Positions 1 to 10,041 of a stretch of DNA of 64,000 bases are shown in pieces. The position numbers and the translations under genes are program-made. The stretch's first letter is position 1. The number at the start of each line of letters is the position of its first letter. The notes beneath the pieces are model-generated. The model was not told the origin of the DNA, did no database searches, and saw nothing but the letters and a program-made list of their open reading frames with translations. Origin of the DNA: Earliella scabrosa (taxonomy: Eukaryota; Basidiomycota; Agaricomycetes; Polyporales; Polyporaceae). The DNA lies in the NCBI GenBank assembly GCA_022605405.1, contig JABYQQ010000001.1, positions 3,472,001 through 3,536,000 on the forward strand, read 5' to 3'.

Positions 1-311
1 TCACCTTCTCAGAGGCGCTGGACACCGACGCTGTGTCCCAGTCCGAATCCGAACCGTCTTCTCCCACAGGCGCGCGATTCATGCGTAGAAGATGCAGACA
101 GTAGGCATGGAGCACTGCGGTATATATATTGCGACCCGGACGAACAAGACTGAATAAGTATGTCACGAAATCGCCCATGTCTAGCAAGCGTCGCCGTCCT
201 TGAAAGGTCAGGAGTCAGACGTTGAACCACGCGGGATATTGCCAGATCGGGTGACTTACCTCGTCCTGACATCAGCAAAATTGTAGAAGCATCAGAACGT
301 ATTGGCAGCAT
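1..311 (-). CDS. Hypothetical protein, 5' part only
   Basis: This gene runs off the left edge of the window. A plausible start ATG lies at 309-311. An intron with GTAAGT donor and AAG acceptor (roughly 260 down to 199) joins two open exons. The second exon continues without a stop to the window edge and ends in a Ser/Asp-rich acidic stretch (GEDGSDSDWDTASVSS). I recognise no domain. The reading frame also runs upstream to 335 without an ATG, where it enters the inverted repeat that starts near 328, so the repeat may have landed at or just before the start codon. The splice reading is mine and no homologue is known to me. Confidence 0.4.
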
Positions 312-327
312 TGAAAGCAGCTGGTCG

Positions 328-846
328 AATTGCAAGCGCCGGCAATCCAGCCAATCCCTTGCAATCCCAAGACGAGATTATAATCACATACAATTTCCAG
401 CTGGGATTCTATAGCCTTACAACCCCTTTTAATCCACCGTGAGCCTCAGGTACCTTCTAGTGATGAGAGCTCATGCATATTAACCGAAAACGTGCAGACA
501 CAACCATAGGAACCGGTGGAAGGGGAGAGTAAACTTCAGGTTGTAGAAGTCTGATTCAATTTGGACGAGTATAAGGAGAGTCTAGCTATATATCTTAAGC
601 CAGTTTAGTGCAGTGGTTAAACGGACTGCTCAGTCACACCTCGTTCGGCTCAGGTCGCTGGTTCAATCCTGTGGAAAGACAACATAAATGCAATGGTGAC
701 ATGGGCGATGGGTGCAGCAGGGGAGGGAAGGATAAGCCAGAAATAGAAAGGATAAGTTAAATATTTTCCCAATTACCCAGTACTTTGAGCCAAGTGGCAC
801 GGCGGATTGCAAGCACTTGGCTGGATTGCAAGCGCTTGCAATCCCG
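328..846. mobile_element. Inverted-repeat-flanked unit (about 520 bp)
   Basis: The left end (328-368) and right end (803-846) are imperfect inverted repeats. They share the order GCAAGCGC, GCAATCCAGCCAA, CTTGCAATCC when one is read on the opposite strand. No long open frame lies between them. The interior carries a tRNA-like promoter at 606-669. I could not find a convincing target-site duplication, so the exact ends and superfamily are open. Confidence 0.4.
606..669 (+). repeat. tRNA-derived SINE-like head (A and B boxes)
   Basis: TAGTGCAGTGG at 606-616 matches the RNA polymerase III A-box consensus TRGYNNANNGG at every position. GGTTCAATCC at 660-669 matches the B-box GGTTCRANNC. The 43-base gap between the boxes is within the range seen in tRNA genes. 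I could not form a full acceptor stem, so this is not called a functional tRNA. A tRNA-derived SINE or relic is the best reading. Confidence 0.5.
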
Positions 847-869
847 CGGGGTCAAATTGTAAGGGCATA

Positions 870-1841
870 CAAAGCCGGTCTAGGCTGCTGAAGCACACCG
901 AATCCCAACCGCCAGGATTGCGTGAATCCTCTGCATTACTTGTGCTTGCATGTACACGAAAGTGTTCCGGAATTTTGCTGATGGAGAAGAGACGCTTGTG
1001 CCGCAAATATTCCTTCAAGAGACCGATCGTGACGAAGGCGAGCCACGTCGCGCATCACCCCCCCCCCCCAGCGGCCGACGTTGCTGCTCTCCAATGTCGC
1101 CTATTGAAGAACATATCACGGTGAGGAGGGAAGTACAAAGCATCAGGGAGACGCAGAAGGCGGGTATGTCTCTCACCTACCAGCAAAGCGCGTCATCGAG
1201 GTGGTGCATAGAACACCACTACAAAATGACCACAGGCGACTTCGGTGCCGTCGGTGTTCACTGGACAGCCAATCTTGAGCGTTCTGCCGGCATTTTGGAA
1301 CAGCCGCGTGCGTCTACAGCTGCAGGTAAAGATACGTCTTCGTATCAGGCTAGCGTGCAGATCTTGAGGATCCCAGTCTAGATCAAAAGACAACGTGTCA
1401 CAACCAGTGCTTCGCTGGCTCGAGGGAATGGGCGCATCGCGCGCACCTGGAGGAAGCACGTACCATTCACCCCGCGGGTTAACAAGCTCATCGCCTCCCT
1501 CCGCGTAACCCGAGACAGGAATGGTCGGCGGAAGAGGATTGGGGCGCGCACGACTGGGATTCGGTTATCAGAGTGAGGCCAAGTCTGAGGCTTACGCCGA
1601 GGTCTTCAGTTCATCGCGATCGCGCAGAGACATTGTTTCGTACGATATCTATGTAGTGCTGGTTGATCGCGGTTCGCGCCACGCGCGAGCTAGCTAAATT
1701 ATGAGACTGTGAGAGGGCATACCCCGTTGAACAAACAAGAACTAACCAGTGTTGCCCTTGAGCCATCTACAGCTGCGGCGCAGACGGGAAGCAAGGGAAC
1801 CAGGGCATACGAGGAGGTCGTCGACGGCAAACGTTGACGTT
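870..1841. other. No recognisable gene
   Basis: Short open frames occur on both strands but none shows a familiar domain or a convincing exon chain. A run of ten C is present near 1061-1070. Confidence 0.5.
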
Positions 1842-1849
1842 GACGGCCT

Positions 1850-2628
1850 CAGTGTTGTTATGACCCGGGTCATGACCGGGTGTCATGACTTCGTGACCCC
1901 CCCTTGACCGGTCATGACCGATCAGTCAAGAGTCAACGCGTGACCTGCTGCAGGCGAGCGCTTCAAAGGCCTCCGTTGGGCCTCCGAGTCCAAACATGAG
2001 TCCAAACCGCAACCGGACTTTTCTGAACTCCCAGCGGCAGCGTAGATGGGCTGAGGCAAAGATACTACTGCTCAATGCCGCGCGTTGACTGTCAGACAAG
2101 TTCAACGAGTGTCCAGCGCCAATTCTTCATACATGTTGACTCGGACACGGCAGATTCACCTCAAGCTTAGGTTTCGTACCGAGCAAACCTCTACTGGATT
2201 CAATCTGATCTTCAAGCTGAAACGTGTCACCATGGGCTGTATGGAAAGAGTCAACACTGCTGGCACCCGGGCACTTGGTGCTGTACTCAGATCGCCTGAT
2301 TAGTGATTTCACTCTTAGATTCGGACGGCAAACTGAAGATAGCTTCGTAGACGATACTTGAGCTGACATGTCAGAGGTGATCAAATGTTCTGACACTGGA
2401 TACCTACCGAGCAGGATTGCGAGCAGCCACACGGCGGGAGACAACGCGCAGCCGCTTGCAGTCATCTAAGCCCTTCCCACGATTCCAGGAATAGTAATCC
2501 GGCTACAAAGAGATCACGCCTTGACTTTTGACTGGGGGTCAAGAACCGGTCATGACCCGGGTCACCGCTTGACCCCCGCGAGTCATGGTCAAAAGTCATG
2601 ACCCTTGACTTGACCCGTAACAACACTG
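1850..2628. mobile_element. Non-autonomous hAT-type transposon, 779 bp (family 1)
   Basis: The unit starts CAGTGTTGTTA and ends TAACAACACTG, perfect 11-bp terminal inverted repeats. It is bounded on both sides by the identical octamer GACGGCCT (1842-1849 and 2629-2636). An 8-bp target duplication with a CAGTGTTG-like terminus is typical of the hAT superfamily. Both subterminal regions are rich in GTCATGACC and TTGAC motifs, plausible transposase-binding repeats. No transposase-like protein is encoded; the longest internal frames (to 112 residues) resemble nothing I know. It would need a transposase from elsewhere in the genome. Confidence 0.85.
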
Positions 2629-2675
2629 GACGGCCTCGGTGTTGTGGCGGCTTGCTGGAGCGCCAGACCAAACAC

Positions 2676-2705
2676 CGCACAACATCGCACAACGTCGCAC
2701 AACAT
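2676..2705. repeat. 10-bp tandem repeat, three units
   Basis: Three direct copies of CGCACAACRT stand in a row. A GC-rich stretch with repeated CCCCGCTGCG follows at about 2715-2750. Confidence 0.7.
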
Positions 2706-2942
2706 TGTCGTCCCGCCGCGCCCCGCTGCGCCCCGCTGCGCGCTCCGCGCCATATGCGTCCGGACTCCGCGTCCTGGTCATGACGGTTCGCTATCCCGCC
2801 TGGACGCCAACTGGTGAGCAGGACACAGCCGACACCAGCGCGGGGTGAGACAGGACACTCGGCGGCTCTAGATCTAACACAGCACGCCCGACATATGACA
2901 TATCGTCCTTCCGCGGACATATGCAATTCTCAAGTCTTGATC

Positions 2943-3535
2943 ATGAACACCCACTCGGCCTACTTTGCCCGTCAATTCCGACAGCTCGACCTCCCCTCCA
3001 GACTCTTCCACAGTGAGTAGTTACTAGGTACAGTGCATGTCTGGTCTGTCGGTGTTGCACATTCAGTATAGCGGCCCAATATTGACACCCCCTATGTAGT
3101 GGTAGCGGACGCCGATCTTCTGCCACTGTTGCAGCTATATACCCTCGAGACATGTCCTTGGGTACCTCCGTCATCTTCTCCTCCACCGCCAATGTCGGCC
3201 GGACCATCATCGTCGCGTGCTTCTCAAGTACCTTTTTTGCTCAACGTTTCCTCAATGTATACTCATCCTCTTTCCAGGTCAACCACGTCATTGTTATCGA
3301 CGCCCTCAATAGTCGGTTTGAGGATATCTCTAAGGAGATTGAGCGCGGTGTAGAAGCTATTCGCTTGGTTACTTGCGAATTACTCGCCCAGGACCCTACG
3401 CCCCTCCCGTTTCCACTACAACGCCAGCTTCATGAACTCTTACGTCAATGCGCCTACCTGCTAGATGCCTCTTCCCTCGCGCGGGTTCGACTCACCGCAG
3501 TCAATGACGTACGCTCCTGTCGCTCCTTGGGCTGA
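2943..3535 (+). CDS. Small hypothetical protein, three exons
   Basis: An ATG at 2943 opens an exon that ends near 3012 at a GTGAGT donor. The next exon starts near 3099 after TAG and ends near 3228 at GTACC. The third begins at GTCAACCACG near 3279 after a pyrimidine-rich CAG. The result has a short N-terminus, a Pro/Ser-rich linker and a helical C-terminal part rich in Leu and Glu. A further GTACGC donor near 3509 means the real C-terminus could lie in another exon. No known domain is seen. Length and style resemble short orphan proteins of basidiomycetes. Confidence 0.4.
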
Positions 3536-3539
3536 TTGC

Positions 3540-3927
3540 CCCCTCTGATGTACTGCTGTTAGCACGAGCACAAGCTCCAACTACATGTTCAGAGATCTGC
3601 GCAGTAGTACATGCATAGTACTGCACACAAGTCCTCGTCCCTTTGAATACATGATATCCGCTTCAACCGTCCCTACTAGACTGGTCGAAGGTCCTGACAT
3701 ACGTTAATGCCTCTAGACAATTTGTTCCTGTTACGTTGGCGACACTGCCGTTGCTAGACATCAGATCGCTCCGTCTCGGGCATCATATCTCTCAATCCTT
3801 ACGCAAGAAAGCTGGCGATACGCGAGAGTGCGAAGGAAGTCACGACATATTGTGGGAAGCATGGCGTCATAAGTTCTCCTCCGCGAGAGATCAGTCCATT
3901 GCGCCGAATCCTAACCTGGGAGTAAAC
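3540..3927. other. No recognisable gene
   Basis: Intergenic sequence between the small hypothetical gene and the 3' end of the F-box gene. An open frame at 3736-3999 looks accidental: it overlaps the F-box coding end and has no domain. Confidence 0.5.
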
Positions 3928-5233
3928 TTACAGCATCGGTTCCTCAAGGCTGTCTACTCCAACTTGCCCTTGCTTGTACAAAAGCGTCATGAAGCGTGAT
4001 ATGTGGATGGAGAGGTCTTGGTCGGAGATCAGGTAGCGATACCTTAAGACGTCGCTTTCCAACACATTGAAGTGCATGACGGCACCTCTGTTGGTTCCGT
4101 ATTGCATCCGCCAGTTACAGATCGCTGATGAGTCTTGGCCAGGCGGGGAAAGGTCGACTCCAACGACGTCGAGCGGTAAAACCCAGCTATTCTCATCGTC
4201 GAGCCACCGCCAGCCGAGCTGAAAGGTCTGACGTCGAGGAGACAAAGTCTCGGGAGGAACATGAAATGTGATCTTGTATCCTCGTTGCGCGTACTTCGCC
4301 AGCGCTGCGTTGCGATTTCGGTAGATCCCCCTGCTTGAGCAGCTTAAGAGGGATTGTCGTTCCTCCAAGGTTGCGCGGGGAAACAGACAGTATGCTGTTT
4401 TGGAGTTGATCACGTTCATCACACATGCTGTGGGCTGGAATTAGATCATCGTCATGCATGAAGGTACATAGATGCTCAACTCGAATGCGTGCTCAGTATG
4501 ACTTCCATCGGAGCATTTTCCGCAACCACCATCTGAACCTTTGTCTCGATGTCATCATGACACTTTCTGACGAAGGTTAGCATGGATGATATGCCATCAA
4601 GTGCGTAAAATCCATCAGGCGAGATACTGATGGTGTCGAGGACAGCGGCTTCGAAGTCGGAGTCTTGATGCGGTCTGGGAACGAACTGGTAGCCTGCCTG
4701 CAACAGCCAGCGGCCGACCTCCTGTCGATGACACTTGTGGACAAACACGTCTAAACCTGAGGCAACCTATGTTAGAGGGAATACGGTACATTTTTATGAT
4801 ATTGAGTACCGGCGTCTGGATAACGCGTCCTGTTGAAAAATTGCAATGCCATGGAGCCAGATATTAGCGACCCTGTTCGCGCTTGGAGAGAGCGGAACTC
4901 TTGAGGACGGCTGAAGAATGTTAAGAGATGTTTGTTGATGTCGAAGGCCAGTCGTATGTAGTCCTGCACCGCTCGAAACGCCTCACTACATGTCCTCGAG
5001 AGACGCAACAGAGCCATGGGAGAACAATATAGGAAGATATCTTCATATATGACGTGAATCTTCAAGATTGTGAGCAACGTGGGCTATGATGAAGCTGAAC
5101 GTCAGAACTTGGAGTGTCAATACGTCGTACGCACTCTCAAAGTTCGATCGTCAGGAGAGATGGGAGAGGTCCATTCAACGCCGCTCACAGTTTGTCCAAG
5201 TTGACTGTCTAACTCTTCCACAGATGGGACCAT
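3928..5233 (-). CDS. F-box-like protein of the basidiomycete expanded family
   Basis: Likely a substrate adaptor for SCF-type ubiquitin ligases, inferred from the N-terminal F-box. Exon 1 (5233-5135, 33 codons) starts at ATG. Exon 2 (5059-4810) carries the F-box signature with CSPMALLRLSRTC. Exon 3 begins at about 4756 with GLDVFVHKCH and exon 4 near 4435 with the block HSTCVMNVI. Phases at these joins were checked and are consistent. The order F-box, then LISGSMALQFF, then HSTCVMNVI, then YCLFPRATLEERQ is the hallmark of a large agaricomycete family with a fairly constant C-terminal region of unknown fold. The family is known for copy-number expansion. No frameshift or stop is seen, so this copy looks intact. 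Confidence 0.75.
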
Positions 5234-5592
5234 CTTCGAGTTCAAAGTCAAGGTCAAGCGAGCGGGCCCGCGAATGTTGATGTGCTGAAATACGATGCTC
5301 AGCTTGCCCAATGTAGGAATGCCGAGACTAGGTCTCGGCGCTCTATATATGGCACCATTGTATCGCATTGCTATGTCAAGGCGGCTGCCACACATCTAGA
5401 CCGATCCAGCAAATACCTCCCTTGACACCAGGCTCGCTCTCTGTGCGCATGCGGTCGCAGGTCCACTAGCATCTCATCACATCCCGGTCAAGATCTCCTA
5501 GTCCCGCTAGCGCTGCGGAGATCTCACTACGTACCTGTGTCCTCACTACGTACCTGTGTCCAAGTACGTCCGGGCAGGCAAGCAGACGCATA

Positions 5593-5994
5593 TGGAGCTG
5601 GGGCATCGAGTTACTGGTCCCTATCTGCTCTTGTGTATGACGGTGCACAGACAGCTTAGCTCCATACGGCAGGCTGAAGCCCGGCCCTAACCTTTGGGCT
5701 GCTGCGCTACGTGTGCACTTGCAAGTCGTAAGCACAGCGTAGTCCGGATGGGCAATAGATATATTCCACCTGTGATACAACTACATCAATCCTCTTACAA
5801 CGCCAGCGGAGCTACACCAACTTACTGGCGCTGCGTGGCCAACGGGTTGCTACTAGCGAACGAGTCGTCTATGTTCATAACGACTGCGCCGTCTGCATGC
5901 GGTCCCAGTAGCAGTGAAATGTGGCTCACAGCTACATGTCTTCGCTATCTTCGGCGGAATATGGGCATCTCGCCCTAGCTCGATCCCACGTCCA
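5593..5994. repeat. Direct flanking repeat, left copy
   Basis: A 402-bp unit nearly identical, in the same orientation, to 8421-8857. Its right end reads CTCGATCCCACGTCCA and its left end TGGAGCTGGGGCATCGAG, an imperfect inverted pair. This copy lacks two short blocks (about 16 and 21 bp) present in the other. It abuts the truncated 3' edge of the adenosine-deaminase N-terminal half. It could be a TIR-bearing non-autonomous element; no clean target duplication was found. Confidence 0.75.
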
Positions 5995-7245
5995 AGGAGG
6001 GGGTTGAGCGAGTCCTCGTGCCCGACGACGTCAAAGCCTGCAAGGAGGTGCGGAAACGCCTGCTTGAGCGCGAGGCAGTCGTCCAGATACCACTCGAGCT
6101 CGGCGACGAAAGCGCTGCGCGCATCGTTGTGTAGATGATCTTCGCGCCGACGAACTCGTCCGCGCGGTCTTGGGCGGCGAGCGTGGACTTGACTTCGGTG
6201 AGGATCTGGTCAAAGACTTCCAACCAGAAACGGTGCGGGAATTTCTCCTCGCCATCGTCCCCGCGGAGGTGCCTGTGGAAGCGAGTAAGCGGTTATAGAT
6301 GTGGACGGTGATGGCGGCTGAGGTTCAAGACGTACTTGAAGTAGAAGAGAATGCGGGGTTCAACGTAGGAGATACCGTCCTCGACGAAGGACAACAGGAA
6401 TTCGCGGACGTACTCCTTCCACACAGGCAGGTAGTGAATGAGACCCTAGATAGCGCATGCATGTCAATGAGAGGCTGCACGAGGAAGGTCGGAGAGAACT
6501 CACAGCGGATATGAAAAAGGTGCTTTGGAATTTCTGCCATATCTGCACATCGGCGTGCGTGAGCACGACCACAGCTCAATGACAGCATATACGAACCCCC
6601 ACCGATCGAAGCCATGCGGTCCACCCAAGGCTTCGCTGAAGTTGTTTCGCGCGTTTTGGAGTGGGACCCAGGAGTTGGGCACGTATTGCGCGTAGGTGAG
6701 GCTCGCGGTCGGCGTCCTCTCGTTGATCGGAAGGGCGCAGAATTGGGGGAGAAGAGTCTTCAGCTTGTCCTTGGACAGCGAGCCCAAAGTGCGGACGTGC
6801 ATAGCCTCATGCTTGAGTGCAAGCCGTAGCAGGACGTCTGCGCATGCACGAACTGTAGCATCTAGATCGGCATGGAGGCGACCTCCTTTCGGCATCTTCG
6901 ACGAGTGAGGAAAGACAGGTAGAGTATTCTACGACACGACCCACTGCTCAGAATGTTAAATATCTTCGTGTGTACGATTGTCTCGCGAACTGTGCAAATG
7001 TCAAAGAGCTGCAATGCAATGAGAACACCGCGCGATACGCACCAGTGAAGAACTCCATGCCCGGGAACATCTGCTGAGGGCCCTGCATGCGCTCGACCTC
7101 GAGCTGCTGACCCCACACGGATTTCGCCGAGCTCGTCCGACGAGAAGTTTGCGGCCAGTGCGTTGTCTCGACGGAGTACTCTGTCGCGAGCAATGTGCGC
7201 CTGGCGTTGCCTCAGATATTCCTCCACCGCGTTCAGCGTGAGCAA
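5995..7245 (-). pseudogene. ADA2/CECR1-type adenosine deaminase, N-terminal half, broken
   Basis: Related to secreted or growth-factor-type adenosine deaminases, which convert adenosine to inosine. Read from 7245 downward: helix NAVEEYLRQRQ, then FPGMEFF, the MPKGG..LHA.LDAT metal-site block, SWVPLQNARNNF, IWQKFQSTF, EYVREFLLS, DEFVGAKIIYTT and ELEWYLDDCLALKQAF. It ends after DSLNPL, where the repeat at 5593-5994 begins. Several introns fit. Decay signs: no in-frame ATG (a TGA stands just upstream), a frame change before WGQQLEVERMQG, a second between MRA and ELEWY, and the metal-binding HxH replaced by H-A-D (codon at 6866-6868). The missing C-terminal half lies upstream at 7811-8420. Confidence 0.8.
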
Positions 7246-7810
7246 TGATGTCTCTCGTCAAGAGTCGAAGACGAGCCTGTGCCAGGGCGATTCCGTGCCG
7301 ACAGGCGATGAGTCGATGCGTCGCTGCGGTCTGCGGGTCGTCATCTCAGACTGAGAGAGATCAGCTGCAGTTCAAGAACGACTCGGCGGGCCTCGTGGCC
7401 TCTTGCGGCGCCAGCGCGTAGACGCCGGACCGCGTTGTTTATGTGCCAAACAAAAGCGCATCAATGCCGATTAGGGAGCTGGTGGGTTTGGTACTCTCCA
7501 CAACTTTGCATCGGATGCTTGCAAGACCATCTCTAGTCCGCATCGTGGTCCTGAATAGCACGCAATTTGCAGCTTTATATTAGGCTAACAGGGTCCGTTC
7601 ATGGACCTCGTAACAGAGGCACACCAAACGGGCCCGAATGATAGACTTGCGCTGAACGCGCCCTCAAGGATAGGAGATAAGCACGCCCTAATCCACGATA
7701 GCGGGCCTCGGGCTTGGAGGGAGTTGGCACTATCCGGTTCATTGTTATGACATTGACTGTCCCAGTACCAGTCGGACTACTGCCATCTACCACGCGCTCA
7801 GGAGTATGAA
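7246..7810. other. Spacer joining the two adenosine-deaminase halves
   Basis: About 565 bp with no recognisable gene. On the minus strand it follows the stop codon of the C-terminal half (7811-7813) and precedes the N-terminal half. If the locus derives from a circular intermediate, the circle junction should lie here. Confidence 0.5.
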
Positions 7811-8420
7811 TCAGGGCGCGTTTTGACTGTCCGCGTGCTCGTCCAGAACGTACGTGACGAACTTTGCCCAGCGCCGCTCGAGCATCCTCAACGCTCGCTT
7901 CTTCTCATCGTCATCAAAGCCCGAGAACTGCAACGAGGTAAGCGACAAGCGATCGGCGAGGGAGCGAAGAAGCCGCGACGCACCCGAATGGTGTCCCACG
8001 CCAGCAGCGTGTGCAGGCCGTTCACCTCACTAGCGCCAAAGACCTGTCCAGCGCCCAGTCACTGCGAATATTGATGCGGGCACAGATGCACGCCATGACG
8101 CACTTGGAAAAAGTCGAAGGCGAGGCCCATGTTCCCGAACACGGACGGGTCGCCGGAGCATAGCGCTATGGGCACGCCGTGTTTGATGATCGCGGGCAGC
8201 GGGTGCATGGGCATCGAGCCTGTTAGGCGCTGCGAGCGTTGGACATGAGCCATGCAAACGCTGGTCGGATCACTGACGTACCAGGATCTCGTTCCTACAG
8301 AGACGGAACGTGGGTAGCTCTTTACCCATGCCCAATCCGCTTGGTGCCCAGGAGGATCGCATCGTAGAGGTTCATGTCCGCATTCGACCCGTCTCCCAGC
8401 GTCTCCCCCGCAGGAACGGT
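7811..8420 (-). pseudogene. ADA2/CECR1-type adenosine deaminase, C-terminal half, displaced
   Basis: Read from 8420 downward: AGETLGDGS.ADMNLYDAILLGTKRIGHG, then RLTGSMPMHPLPAII, then SGDP.VFGNMGLAFDFFQV, and finally a helical C-terminus ending at a TGA (7811-7813). This is the second half of the barrel, with the catalytic Glu of AGET kept. The His that normally precedes AGET is gone, with a small deletion at the edge of the repeat. The first Asp of the S-D-D-P metal/substrate motif is Gly (codon at 8152-8154). The frame begins exactly at the border of the repeat at 8421, with no N-terminal half beyond it, so the piece cannot make an enzyme. Confidence 0.8.
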
Positions 8421-8857
8421 ATGGACGTGGGGCATCGAGTTACTGGTCCCTATCTGCTCTTGTGGATGACGGCAGTATCGTGTGCACTGCACAGACAGCT
8501 TAGCTCCATACGGCAGGCTGAAGCCCGGCCCTAACCTTTGGGCTGCTGCGCTACGTGTGCACTTGCAAGTCGTAAGCACAGCTAGTCCGGATGGGCAATA
8601 GATATATTCCACCTATGATACAATTACATCAATCCTCTTACAACGCCAGCGGAGCTATACCAACTTACTGGAGGGCAGTCGCAAAGCGCGCGCTGCGTGG
8701 CCAACGGGTTGCTACTAGCGAACGAGTCGTCTATGTTCATAACGACTGCGCCGTCTGCATGCGGTCCCAGTAGCAGTGAAATGTGGCTCACAGCTACATG
8801 TCTTCGCTATCTTCGGCGGAATATGGGCATCTCGCCCTAGCTCGATCCCACGTCCAT
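8421..8857. repeat. Direct flanking repeat, right copy
   Basis: The fuller copy (437 bp) of the repeat at 5593-5994. It starts ATGGACGTGGGGCATCGAG and ends CTCGATCCCACGTCCAT, imperfect terminal inverted repeats. It encodes nothing recognisable. It abuts the adenosine-deaminase C-terminal half on its left side. Confidence 0.75.
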
Positions 8858-10041
8858 GCGTCGGGCTCTCGGCCGGCTGTACGCGACGGACGGAGTTCCA
8901 TAAGATGCGCATGGCGGCACGGTGCAATCTCCGGGCGTTTCCAAGGTCTGGAAGTGGTCGGCAAATATGGCAGGCGACTCCGAGGCTGTACGAGGAGATC
9001 TCGTATGAGCTCCCATAGAACCCAGACTCCTTTCTTGCAAGACGACCTCCGGCAACTTGCAGTAGCTAGACAGTTCAAAGACGTCTTCGTGGCGAGAGTG
9101 CATGAGGCTGCAGTGAAAACGAGTTCATCTCAGCGCGACGGTCAATACATGAGACACGGCTTACCAAGGACCAATATCGCAGTACGGGCTTGCCTCGGTG
9201 TGCTTGATTCGCGGTGGTGCATCGACTCTGGAGAGCCTAAGCGGAGTACGGGCATCGTTGGCTCCGAAACGAGAGGGAGTTAATACGCCATAGCACGGAC
9301 ATACTTTGCCTAATAGATGAGATCGTGCAATTGGAGGGGGGCGTCAGGCTGACACTTGGGCTTGATAGTGTGACATTCCTCGAGTAAAGCGAGTTATGGG
9401 GAGCGATCGCAGCGATCGCGTGGTTTTCCTGAAGAACACAGCACAAACAAAATGTACGTGCGCGTAGATTGGCGTGATGTCAGTGATTGAGGGATGGAAC
9501 GTACTCACATAATTCAGCTCGTGCGTGGAGCGGGTACCAACACAGCCGGGGCGACGAGCGATGAGAGATGATAGGGTCGCGATCGTTCAAGTACGACAGA
9601 GAACCGCGATTGGATGCGCGTCGGAGGGGTCCAATGCAAGATTCAGGGGGCAGAGAAGGGTTTATTTCATTTCAGCTAGTCGCGGGCGAGACGCGCCAGT
9701 AGGGAGCAGTCAACGACAGAGATGGACGAGAGGTGGCTGCAAGCTGGGGCGTTGAGCGCTAGGAGCATCGTCCAAACAATTGCAAATACATCATCGGGGG
9801 GACGGGCCGTAGCTCCTTAGAGCCATTTGAGTAGTAGCTGAGAGCAAGCGCAGGCCTTGCCACTAATCACAGACGTCGACGCAGACGCGAGCGGTCGTGA
9901 AATGCATATGTCTGATGAGCAGAAACCGACTCACCTGGCAAGTAGGCAGCGTAGTGATTCAACGTGTCAGAACTCATCAGGTATGACTTTTTCTCGAACT
10001 TGAAGTACCGTAAATATCTTGTCACGGTGTTATCATACTAG
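8858..10041. other. No recognisable gene
   Basis: Overlapping short frames on both strands (for example 8783-9283 plus and 8837-9103 minus) show no domain. The adenosine-deaminase N-terminal half, which should lie here in a normal gene order, is absent. Confidence 0.5.

Noticed and set aside
606..669. Functional tRNA gene
   Set aside because: A and B boxes are perfect, but the acceptor stem and a clean cloverleaf cannot be formed from the flanking bases.
5593..8857. Two intact tandem adenosine-deaminase genes
   Set aside because: Only one N-terminal and one C-terminal half exist, in reversed order, and nothing resembling the missing halves lies outside the repeats.
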